A stretch of DNA of 64,000 nucleotides. Source: Guyanagaster necrorhizus. Its lineage: Eukaryota; Basidiomycota; Agaricomycetes; Agaricales; Physalacriaceae. Shown here in pieces: positions 48,075-58,057 of the stretch. Numbering within the stretch: position 1 is the stretch's first letter; every line of letters begins with the position of its first letter. The notes under the pieces are model-generated. The model ran no database searches. It was not told the DNA's origin and was given only the letters and a program-made list of their open reading frames with translations. The DNA is taken from the NCBI RefSeq assembly GCF_019112545.1, contig NW_025064885.1, forward strand, positions 1 through 64,000, written 5' to 3'. The translations under genes and the position numbers were made by a program.

Positions 48075-49403
48075 ATGCCGCCAGTAACAACCGCCGACCT
48101 CAATCACGACTTCTTCGAGCTTATAGCTTCTATCATCGGAACATTGCTCGGTCTCTTAGCCATTATCACCCTTTGCCGCGGACGACAATCAGTAGCAGCT
48201 TGGATAGTCAGGCACTATCAAGCGTTCCAGCATATCCAACACATTCTACGCAACGTAACCCCTGACCTACCTTTCCATGACATCCTCCCCTCCGCCAGAA
48301 CGTCCTTCTTCCCGCAAGGGGGACCCATACCAGAAGCCGGGAATAGCGACCCGGATCAGAGGAGCCTTCACGAGGAGGAAGGACCCGAACACCCCCGACG
48401 ACACATCGGAGACCGCCACCCTGCTCTCACAGGGTTCCGGAACCCGTGGATGACGAACGTCGCTCAGGAGCCCGCCGAGGTCTCCAACTACGTCACTCCA
48501 GCAGGCTCCCCCGAGCATCCCGCCTCCCCAATTCCCTCAGGGATTGGAAACCATGCTCGGGACTCCCTTGATGCCGCTTGGATGGCTACGGGACCCCGCG
48601 AAAGTCCCAACCCCACCCAGAACCCCCCCAAAACCCCCACCGAGCCAAACTCCGGCTCCAGCCCATCCGTCAGTAGGCTGGGGGTCGACAATCCGCAAGG
48701 AAGGGACATCCATCCCGACTACGACAACGCGGATATCGCCATCTCCGCAGCAGGGGACCCATATCGACACCTCCACGTGGGGAGTGAACCCGAAACGGGA
48801 ACCGCCAGTGAGAGGGGAAGGGCCGCCACAAGAAGAATCATACAGAGGATATTCCCGGAGTGGGACCTTAACGTCCCCTTCGACTACGATGAGGCGGTCA
48901 GACAGCAGCAGCAGAACCAAGAGCGAGAAAGAGACATTAGGCGAACTCAGGAGGAGCTCGCCGACTACGTCCGAGAGGAAGCCCGAGAGCAGTACGAAGC
49001 TGCAGAGTACGATCGACAAGGACGAGCACAGAGAAGGAGAGAGGAGATCGAGAGAATGGGGTCAGCCTCCCCTAGGGAGTATGAGCTCCGTACCGATGCT
49101 GGATCCCCTTTCAGGGAATCCGACTCAGAGGACGACCCATGGACGGGACCTGCCAGTATCGTCAGCTGGGATGAGGCTATCCGACGTGGAAGAACGGGAG
49201 GATCCCATACCGTCGACCTTGAATATCCCGCCCGCACCGACACCATCTCCTCAGACGCCGACTCCGTCCTCGGAGCCTACGGGCTCCGAGTACCCGACAA
49301 TGCCCACGTCTCCGACAGGGCTCTCCAGCGATTCCTGGGTAGTAGGGTCGCCCGACAATTTCTTAATCCCGAGTTCCAGCGACTCTTTGGTCGCTATAGC
49401 TGA
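48075..49403 (+). CDS. ORF1: uncharacterised membrane-helix protein overlapping gag
   Basis: 443 codons, uninterrupted. Starts at the first ATG of the predicted transcript in a weak context (C at -3). Residues about 13-34 (FFELIASIIGTLLGLLAIITLC) form one hydrophobic helix followed by basic residues. The middle is Pro/Ser-rich, then a charged, probably coiled segment (RQQQQNQERERDIRRTQEEL and EAREQYEAAEYDRQGRAQRR). The C-terminus VPDNAHVSDRALQRFL ... FLNPEFQRLFGRYS is shared with E1 and partly with E2, E4, E5 and E7. From 48277 it overlaps gag in the other frame. I recognise no family. It is not a typical envelope: wrong position, no signal peptide followed by an ectodomain. Translation of both frames could use leaky scanning. 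Confidence 0.75.
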   Translation: MPPVTTADLNHDFFELIASIIGTLLGLLAIITLCRGRQSVAAWIVRHYQAFQHIQHILRNVTPDLPFHDILPSARTSFFPQGGPIPEAGNSDPDQRSLHEEEGPEHPRRHIGDRHPALTGFRNPWMTNVAQEPAEVSNYVTPAGSPEHPASPIPSGIGNHARDSLDAAWMATGPRESPNPTQNPPKTPTEPNSGSSPSVSRLGVDNPQGRDIHPDYDNADIAISAAGDPYRHLHVGSEPETGTASERGRAATRRIIQRIFPEWDLNVPFDYDEAVRQQQQNQERERDIRRTQEELADYVREEAREQYEAAEYDRQGRAQRRREEIERMGSASPREYELRTDAGSPFRESDSEDDPWTGPASIVSWDEAIRRGRTGGSHTVDLEYPARTDTISSDADSVLGAYGLRVPDNAHVSDRALQRFLGSRVARQFLNPEFQRLFGRYS

Positions 49404-51318
49404 GAACTGGAGGAGACGAGAGCGCGCGGAGGGACGCGCTACAGCCGACTTAGGAGTCCCCCCATCACTCGAACCAGCGACTGAGGAGACGATGGGCCAA
49501 GCACCCAAGTCAACGGGAGGGTCCCCGACGACCCTTCATCCTCTCGTACTGTCCATCTACGACCAGCCCGTCAGTTCCCTCCTCGGGGAAGAGGACAGCA
49601 GGGACGAGGGCGACGAGGAGGGCGATGAGGACAGTGATGATCCATATCGGCGACGACTAGAGCGAGCAGGAGAAGATACAGATGAAGAAGCACTGCGAGA
49701 AGAAATTGAGAGGGCTAGGGGCAAGGAATATCAGGAGTTGTATGAGCAGGGGAGAAGTTATCTATGGCAGGACGTGCGCTGGCAAGCGACGTCCTTAGGA
49801 CTTGAGTACAGGTATGCGACAGGGACTGAAAAAGAAAAAATTCTACAGTATGCCGCGACAGAATACGCATGGAGGGAATATGGGCGACGGCACCCGGAAG
49901 ACCCCCTCATGCCGATACCCCCGTATCGGCCCAGTAAACCAGAAGCACCGGCACCAATGCCGCGTACCCCCCCCGTTCCACCAAAGCGAGCCGTTTACAT
50001 CGCCCCGTCAATCCGAAGCCGGGCCGACAACAGTCTGTCGGTCCAAAGCACGGCTTCACGGCTCGCCCAAACCTGAACTCGACCGGCTTGGCGCCCTACC
50101 AAAGTACGAAACCCTTGGACCAGCAGGGGAAGCCGACTTCTCGGCGGACAACCTCCCCTGGACCAGGCAGGACCGAGCGGGAAGGACCCTGTTCGGGACG
50201 ACCCTGAGGCGGTCCGCCTCGGGTTCACCGTATGAGACGGAGTAATTGTCCGGGCTGTCGAACCAAAAGGTAGCCCAATAGCCGACGACCACTCCCTGCA
50301 CTCCTTCCCTGGACCACCCGCAGAATGGAAGCAACCACCATTCAGCGACTGGCCCAACCCGATGGGCGCCCTCCCACAGAACGCTAACGTCTTACAATGT
50401 CACCCCGACCTTCTTCGGAAGCCCCGTCCCTTCAAAGGGGCCTCTGACAACATCGACCGATTCCTGGTGGACTGCGAACAGTACTTCGAGGTTTACATTG
50501 GATACATTGGCACTGATATGAACAAAGTCGCATTCGCCACCTCGTACCTAGAAGACAAGGCCAAAACGTGGTGGATCCTAATATCCCCGAACTTCCGATC
50601 CACCACTAGGGAACATTACCGATATCCCTCATGGCCGGTATTCAAACGAATGTTGAACGACAAGTTCATCGATCCGGCGGTTCAGGAAGTGCACAAGCAG
50701 AAGATCAAGGAATACAAGATGGGAGACAAAGTGGCTACAGACTACTTTGACGAGCTAGAACGACTTGCGAAGCTCGCCGGGATCAGGGAAGACACTGCGA
50801 ATGATGGAAGGATGGTGGAAGCGCTTAAGCGAGGAGTCCCCTCCTCGTATCTCACGATGATCTCAGCCATGGGCGTCAAGATGTTGATGCCGGTAGGCTA
50901 TGACGAGTGGAAAGAAAGGATCATCGAGATGTACAAGGAGCGACAAAGGCAGAAAGCGGAGGCAACGACATTACAGGAGTATTCCAAGAAGCCGACCCCG
51001 CCAACCCCGAACAAGTCGGGGCAAACTGCCGGAAAAACTTCGGGCTCCTCGTCGAACACCACCCCATCATACAGCGCGCAGAAAACCGGGACCGGCACAA
51101 CTTATACCGGGACCGGGAAACCGATGGACATCGACCGCATGAAGAAGGAAGGAAAATGCTTTAACTGTGGACAGAAGGGACACATGGCGAAGGACTGCCC
51201 AAAGAAGAAGCGGACTCGAGAAGATATACGGGCACAGATCGCCGAACTTCAGAAGGAGGAAGAAGACCTTGGAAAGGAAACCAAGGTCGAGGAGGTAAAA
51301 GACGGGGCCAGTCAGTGA
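48277..51318 (+). pseudogene. gag: E9 Gag, about 1000 codons, three TGA stops
   Basis: One frame from the second ATG (MTSSPPPERPSSRKGDPYQK) to TGA 51316, interrupted by TGA at 48451, 50074 and 50233; the third aligns with CAA (Gln) in E2, a CGA decay product. Residues 1-690 are an extension: basic and Pro/Ser-rich at first, with a conserved helical block REEIERARGKEYQELYEQG near 49700. From residue about 696 comes a normal Ty3/gypsy Gag (FKGASDNIDRFLVDCEQYF, KIKEYKMGDKVATDYFDELE) with CCHC knuckle CFNCGQKGHMAKDC at 51157-51198 (residues 961-974). The last stop overlaps the pol frame. Packages RNA and builds the particle in this family. The extension is unusual and unexplained. Confidence 0.85.
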
Positions 51319-54300
51319 GCGATTCCACTGAGCTGGCCGAAGGATTTAATGGTGTGTCAGTGATAGCCGCTAGTCGGACTGATAGTATTCCTGTAGCTAC
51401 ATCTATGTCGCCTCCTACGCATTCGAATATACCCCAGTTACTCACGAGACACACCAATGAATCGCAAAAAAGAACTCAAGCGCCTATGGGCCGAACAGGG
51501 ACAGAGAGTCCCATCACATGGCTCAAGCCATTCGACACCGAATGGACATGGAGAGCCATCAAGGATGCCAAAGACGAAGCAGCGGTGAAAGCCGTACTTC
51601 GAAATTGGATCCATCGGGCAAGAACCGAAGAAGTTGTAGACGAGCTGATTGAAGGAATCAAAAAAGCCGAGCGCTGCCGTGCTCTCGAGTGGCTAGACGA
51701 ACTCCGAGGACCAAAAAAATATATTCTACGAACCAAAACCCCCAGACAGGATCTAGTCACGAAAGGCCAAATTGAAGTATTGACTAGTCGAGCCACCCAC
51801 CAGGTCACCGCCCTAATTGATAGCGGCTGCACGGGGAGTTTGATTAACTGAGCTTTCGTCGACAAGCATCAACTTCCAACCAGGGCAACAGCGGCCCCAA
51901 TACCGGTATACAATGCCGACGGAACAAAAAACCAGGCCGGCTCCATCACGGAATTCGTCGAGCTCAGGTTGACTATCGGAGATCATTCCGAACGGATCGA
52001 TCTAGCGGTAATGGATCTAGGAACCAAAGAACTCTTCCTCGGCCATGACTGGCTCATCCGTCATAACCCGCTGATCAATTGGAAGACCGGTCGCATCACG
52101 TTTGCCAGGTGCAGGTGCAGGAAGATCCCATTCGAGTTACCAGATGAGGACCCAGAAGACCGCTGGGACGAGGAGATGGAGGATGGGGAAACCATACTCG
52201 CAGTAGACCTTCAAAAGGAGATCTACATACGGGCCGTTCACCACGCCAACGATCTAGCCGCTAAAGCAAATGAAGGGAAGAACGAGAAAACGTTCGAAGA
52301 GATGGTGCCCGAATGGGCATGAGATTATAAAGACCTTTTCGAAAAGGAGAGCTTTGATGAGCTGCCCGCTCCAAAGCCCTGGGACCATGCAATCGAGTTA
52401 GTGCCGAACGCTAGCGCCAACCTAGATTGCAAGACCTACCCCCTCGGTCACCACGAACAGCAGGAACTTGATAAGTTCCTAGATGAGAACTTGTCAAGCG
52501 GCAGGATCCGTCCCTCGAAGTCCCCCATGGCTTCCCCTTTCTTCTTCGTCAAGAAGAAAGATGGAAAACTCCGACCGGTCCAAGATTACCGGAAGCTTAA
52601 TGAGATGACGATCAAGAACCGTTATCCATTACCCCTGATCTCGGAGTTAATGGACAAACTCCGGGGTGCCAAATATTACACAAAACTTGACGTACGATGG
52701 GGATACAATAACGTCCAAATCAAGGAAGGGGATGAATGGAAGGCCGCATTCCGTACCAACCGAGGGCTATTCGAGCCGACAGTCATGTTCTTTGGCCTCA
52801 CAAACTCTCCCGCCACCTTCCAATGGATGATGAACGACATCTTTAAGGATCTCATCTCCACCGGAAAAGTAACGATCTACCTTGACAACATCTTGATCAT
52901 GTCAAAGACGAAGGAGGAGCATCGCAACCTGGTACGAAAGGTACTAGCACTGATGAGGAAGCACAAGCTATTTCTCAAAGCGGAGAAATGCGAGTTCGAA
53001 GTGCTAGAAACGGAATACCTTGGAGTGATCATCAGTGAAGGGAGCATCCGAATGGACCCGGTAAAGGTTGCAGGGGTCATGGAATGGCCAGAACCCAGCA
53101 AAAAGAAGGAATTACAATCGTTCCTCGGATTCACAAACTTCTACCAATGATTCATTCGTGACTACAGCAAGATTGTCCGCCCAATGACACAGTTAATGGG
53201 CAACGCACCCTGGAACTGGGGACTCTCTCAATGGACCGCCTTCGAGGACCTCAAACGACGACTAGCAGAAGACGTCATACTGGCAATCCCGACCCAAGAT
53301 GGAAGGTTCAGGGTAGAAGCCGACTCCAGCGAGGGGGCAATAGGGGCCGTTCTCTCGCAAGAACAAGAAGGGAAATGGCGACCCGTAGCCTTCCTTTCCA
53401 AGGCCTTGACAGTCACAGAACGAAATTATGAAATCTACGACAAGGAGTTGCTCGCCATTATGCTCGCCCTAGAGGAATGGCGACACTACCTTATCGGTGC
53501 AGAAGAAACATTCGAAGTCTGGACGGACCATCAGAACCTGCGCTACTTCCGACAGCCGCAAAAACTCAATCGGCGCCAGGCTCGCTGGGTAACGGAGCTC
53601 AGCCAATATCAATACACCCTACATCACAAGGCCGGGACGGCCAACAAAAAAGCCGACCTGTTAAGCCGACGGGCAGACCATGATCAAGGAGGGGCTGATA
53701 ACGAGGGAGTGACATTACTAAAGCCAGAACATTTCCGAGCGATGATAATGCCAACAGAGGAAGAGATACACGAGCGAATCAAAAGTGCCACGCGAGACAC
53801 CCATAAATGGGATCAACGCGTAGCCCCGTCACTCAACCACGAACGAGGAATGATAAAGGAGGGGGGATTAATCCGCTACGACGGACGCATCTATATTCCC
53901 AGGGACCAACAGCTACGTGGCGAAATCATCGCCACTTGCCATGATCACGCAATGGCGGGACATCCAGGCATCGCCAAAACCAAAGAGCTGGTACTGCGGG
54001 AATACTGGTGGCCGAAGATGGGGCACGACATAACAACATATGTAAAAGCTTGCGAAACCTGTCAACGAGGGAAGTCCTCAACGCAAGCCCGAGCAGCACC
54101 CCTACATCCCAATGAAATACCCTCTGCCCCGTGGACACACATCTCCGTCGACATGATTACCGGCTTACCCGAATGCAACGGCTATGACGCCATCATTGTC
54201 ATAGTAGACCGGTTTTCAAAGATGATTGTCCCAATCGCATGCTCCACGGAATTGAATTCCGAAGGATGGGCAAAAATATTACGCGACGAAGTATACGCGA

Positions 54301-55208
54301 AGCATGGCATGCCCCAGGTTATTATCTCGGACAGAGGCCCTCAATTTGTCTCTAAATTTATTACCGACCTATACCGACTCCTAAACATCAAACAAAACGC
54401 GTCCACCGCTTATCACCCCCAAACGGACGGACAGACGGAACGCGTCAACCAGGAAATCGAAAAATACTTGCGTCTTTTCATTAACTATCGACAGGATGAT
54501 TGGACAGAATGGTTGGCACTTGCAGGCTTTCAGCACAACAACTGCGTACACTCCGCAATGGGGAAAACCCCCTTCTTCGTAAACCATGGCCAACACCCAT
54601 TCATCACTCAAACCAGTCGTTTCTGAACGACTACCCCAGCCTCATCCAACTTCGCGACTGAAATGGAGAAAATTCACAACGAAACAAAGACAGCCTTGGA
54701 AAAAGCCGCGATAACGATGAAGAAAACCTACGATAAACATCGACGCCCAAATCATATTTATCAACAAAATGATAAAGTATGGCTGGACACGATAAACCTC
54801 CATTTGCCACATCCAAAAAAGAAACTGGACGATAAACGGACCAGTCCCTTCACAGTTGTAAAAGCGATCGGACTAAGCGCATACAAACTACGCTTACCGC
54901 AAATCTGGAAAATCCACGATGTTTTCAACGAAAGTCTGCTAAATCCCTATATCGCACCAGCATTCCCTAATCAGGAACGCCCACCTCCTCCACCACCGGA
55001 CCTGATCAACGACGAGGAGCATTTCGAAATTGATCAGGTGCTCAACCATAAACTCCGGCGAACCAAAGCCAAAGGGGGAGGTATGACAACCACCGTCGAT
55101 TACCTCATCAGTTGGAAGGGCTATGGCCCAGAATCTAACCAATGGGTCAACGAGAAATATATGAACGTGGACAAAGCCATTCATGACTATGAACTCTCCC
55201 TTAATTAA
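51315..55208 (+). pseudogene. pol: E9 Pol (PR-RT-RH-IN-chromodomain), four TGA stops
   Basis: 1298 codons in one frame, -1 to gag, with no ATG at its start (GTG/TGA overlap), so frameshifting or restart is needed. Protease DSG at 51819 (residue 169). RT has [19 protein letters not shown] near 52550 and YLDN at 52878-52889, with the second catalytic Asp changed to Asn. RNase H spans 53300-53550. The integrase zinc-binding domain is followed by an intact DDE triad at codons 54150, 54330 and 54438 (spacing 60 and 36). The chromodomain WKGYGPESNQWVNEKYM is at 55110-55170. TGA stops at 51849, 52320, 53148 and 54624 stand where relatives have Arg or codons derivable from CGN. Final TAA 55206. Confidence 0.9.
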
Positions 55209-55209
55209 A

Positions 55210-55241
55210 CCATCGGGACGATGGTCTTAACGAGGGGGTAA
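55210..55241 (+). promoter_or_regulatory. E9 hairpin and polypurine tract before 3' LTR
   Basis: CCATCGGGACGATGG (55210-55224) is a perfect 6-bp stem with a GGA loop, two bases after the pol stop. GAGGGGGTAA (55232-55241) directly precedes the LTR and is the expected second-strand primer. The hairpin is also recognisable in E4 and E7. Confidence 0.65.
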
Positions 55242-55678
55242 TGTTACGATTTTACTACGATTTTACTATTTTTCCTCGCTTCCTAACTCCTATCTTGTGC
55301 CTAGTCACGCCCAGACTGCGGGAATCTTGGTCAGCCCAGTCACCATTGTCTTCGACAAGGAGACAATGCTCGACAACGCACAACGAACCTTTTATGTACG
55401 GTAACGACACCCTAGTACAAAGGGCACAAAGGACCCAGCAACGCACAATAAGTAGTCGTATATTTAGCCATTACTCAGTAGTATTTAAGTAGAACAGCTC
55501 TCGCTGGTAATCCCCAGCTTCGAGCTAAAGTTTATACACACCATTCTACCTCGAGTCTACTTCTGACCTTGAGTCACTCCGCGCGGAGACACATATAGTG
55601 AACTCAGGTGATTCCTCGAAGTGCGAAGGAACATCTGTTTATCACGTGTTTACGCTCACATGACGCTTGGGCCTAACA
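55242..55678 (+). repeat. E9 3' LTR (437 bp)
   Basis: Same length and ends as the 5' LTR. Followed by the second accat target copy and then E7 RNase H. Confidence 0.96.
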
Positions 55679-57550
55679 ACCATCAGGGCTATACTGTCTC
55701 AGAAACAAGCTGACAGATAGCAATCAGTAGCCTTCCTCTCAAAGGCACTCTCAGTTATGAAACAGAATTACAAAATCTATGACAAAGAGCTGCTCACCAT
55801 CATGCTTGCTCTAGAGAAATAGTAACACTATCTAATTGGGGTCATAGAGGTGTTCAAGATCTGGACTGACCACTAGAACTTACAATGCTTCCACCAACCT
55901 CAGAAATTGAACCAAAGACAAGCTCAATGGATAATAGAACTCAGCCAGTATCAATACACCCTATATCATAAAGCCAGAACAGCCAACAAAAAAGCTGATC
56001 TTCTCAGCTGATATGCTGACCATGATCAAGGAGAATGTGACAATGAGGGAGTAACATTGTTAAAGCTCAAATATTTTTGAGCTATGATAATACCAATAGA
56101 AGAGGAGATCCATGAATGGATCAGGAGCACTACTAGAGACATCAGCAAGTGGGATCAAAAGGTAGCCCCTTCACTGAATCACAAACAGGAAATGATGAAG
56201 GAAGGTGGGATGATTCATTACAACAGATGAATCTATGTCCCAAGAGATCAAGCACTATGAGATGAAATCATTGCCACCTGCTATGACCATGCAACTGCCA
56301 GTCATCTGGGCATCATCAAGACAAAGGAGTTAGTGCTCTGAGAATATTAGTGGCCTAAACTAGGCAATGATATCATTCAATATGTCAAAGCCTGCAAAAC
56401 TTGTCAGTGTGAAAAGACCTCCACAAGATCATGAGTGGCATCTCTTCATCTGAATGAGGTACTGACACAGCTATAGACCCATATCATGGTAGATATGATC
56501 ACTGGTCTACTAGAATGCAATAGCTATAACACTATCCTCATTATTGTCGACTGATTCTTGAAGGTGATCATCTCAATCACATGCTCAACCAAACTCACAT
56601 CAGAAGAGTGAGCAAAAATCCTCCACAACAAGGTTTATAGCAAATACAGCATGCCACAAGTGGTTATTTTAGACAGAGGTTCACAGTTCATCTCTAAGTT
56701 TCTCAATGACTTATACCAGCTTCTAAATATTAAATGAAATGCATCTACCACTTACCACCCACAAATAGATGGCCAAATGGAATGAGCAAACTAAAAGGTC
56801 AAAAAATACCTTCAACTCTTTATCAATTACTAGCAAGATGACTGGACAGAGTGGCTAGCCCTTGCTGCTTTCCAACACAACAATAGAGTCCACTCTGCTA
56901 CTGGCAAAACACTATTCTTCATCAATTATAGCTGACACCCTCATATTGTCTAAACCAAACAAACACATACTATAACCCCTGCATCCTCCAATTTTGCCAC
57001 TACAATAATAAAGATTCATAATGAAACAAAGACCACTCTTGACAGAGCAGCCTCTACCATGAAGGCCCAATATGATCAACATCATCACTCTGCACATGAT
57101 TATTCAGTTCATGATAAAGTCTGGCTGGATATGATTAATCTTTACCTCTCCTGACCAAAGTGCAAGCTTGATGACAAATGCACTGGTCTCTTTTCAATAA
57201 CTGCTAAAATAAAGGCCTCAGCATATCATCTTCAACTTTTAAAGCTCTAGCAAATATATAATATGTTCAATAAATCCCTCTTAACCCCTTACATTGCATC
57301 TGCATTTCCAAATCAAGAACAACTGCCTCCACTATCATCTGACCTGATCAATGACAAGAAACATTATGAAATTGATCAAACACTATATCACAAGCTCTGA
57401 AAAGTCAAAGCACATAGTAGGAGAATGATAATAACAGTTGACTATCTGGGTAGTTGAAAGGGCTATAGCTCTGAATCTAACCAATGGGTCAATGAAAAAA
57501 GGATGGATGCTTATGAGACTATACATGATTATAAACTATCCCTAAATTAA
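55679..57550 (+). pseudogene. pol: E7 Pol part 2 (RNase H, integrase, chromodomain)
   Basis: Resumes after E9 (RAILSQKQ, YDKELLTIMLALE near 55780). Integrase: zinc-binding region near 56280-56410, core MVDMITG near 56490, second Asp in LDRGSQFISKF near 56670, and the E position decayed (QMEX near 56775). Chromodomain SNQWVNEKRMDA near 57478; stop TAA 57548-57550. Numerous stops. Confidence 0.77.
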
Positions 57551-57583
57551 GCTATTGGGACAATGGTCTTAAGGAGAAAGTAA

Positions 57584-58052
57584 TGTTATGATTTTTCCTT
57601 TATTCTATCTCTTTTCTACAATTAATCTCTATTTATGCTTAGTCAGAGTGCTAAGATGAGTGCTTAGGACTGTGAGACAAGGCTTAGTCATCACAACTAG
57701 CCAAGTTGGTCATTGTCTTTTGATACAACAGCATTGCCTGATAATACACAATCAATCTTTTATATATAGTAGCAACACCTAAGGATAATGGGCACAAAGG
57801 ATATGACAATGCACAATAGGCAGTAGTATTAATAGTTATGACTTCTACAGTATTTAAGAAGGCTCACTCTTGCTGGTAATCCTCAGCTTCAAGCTAAAGT
57901 TTATCTTTACACTATTCTATACTTGAGCTAATCCTAAAGGCCCTGTGACACACCAATCAGATTATGCATCAGTGAACTCAGTCAACTGCCCAAAGTGTGA
58001 GGCAGCTTCTGTTTATCACATATTTCTGTTTATATGACACTTAAGTCTAACA
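57584..58052 (+). repeat. E7 3' LTR (469 bp)
   Basis: Preceded by purine tract AAGGAGAAAGTAA; same length as the 5' LTR and followed by target duplication ctggc. Confidence 0.92.
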
Positions 58053-58057
58053 CTGGC

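Larger units (their letters stand above)
47582..55678 (+). mobile_element. E9: youngest, best preserved chromovirus
   Basis: 8097 bp with 437-bp LTRs at both ends and target duplication accat (47577-47581 and 55679-55683), inserted in E7 RNase H. CpG-rich compared with all older copies. Encodes ORF1 (open), Gag (three TGA) and Pol (four TGA) with complete protease, RT, RNase H, integrase and chromodomain. Because the stops and the YLDN active site look like simple CpG decay, the parent was probably active not long ago; this copy is not autonomous. Confidence 0.97.
32609..58052 (+). mobile_element. E7: chromovirus split by E8 and E9
   Basis: Plus-strand element with equal LTRs (32609-33077 and 57584-58052, 469 bp each) and target duplication ctggc (32604-32608 and 58053-58057). 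Its own sequence is 32609-35972, 45096-47581 and 55684-58052. E8 is inserted in gag (duplication ataat) and E9 in RNase H (duplication accat). It lies in E6, so the order E6, E7, then E8 and E9 is fixed. Confidence 0.95.

Noticed and set aside
48075..49403. ORF1 as an envelope gene
   Set aside because: It lies before gag, has one N-terminal helix only and no signal peptide, ectodomain or fusion-like segment; env-like genes of this class lie after pol.
48451..54626. TGA as a sense codon (recoded stop) in E9
   Set aside because: All TGA are explained by CGA decay, other copies show Arg or derived codons there, and the CpG pattern is also seen in non-coding LTRs.
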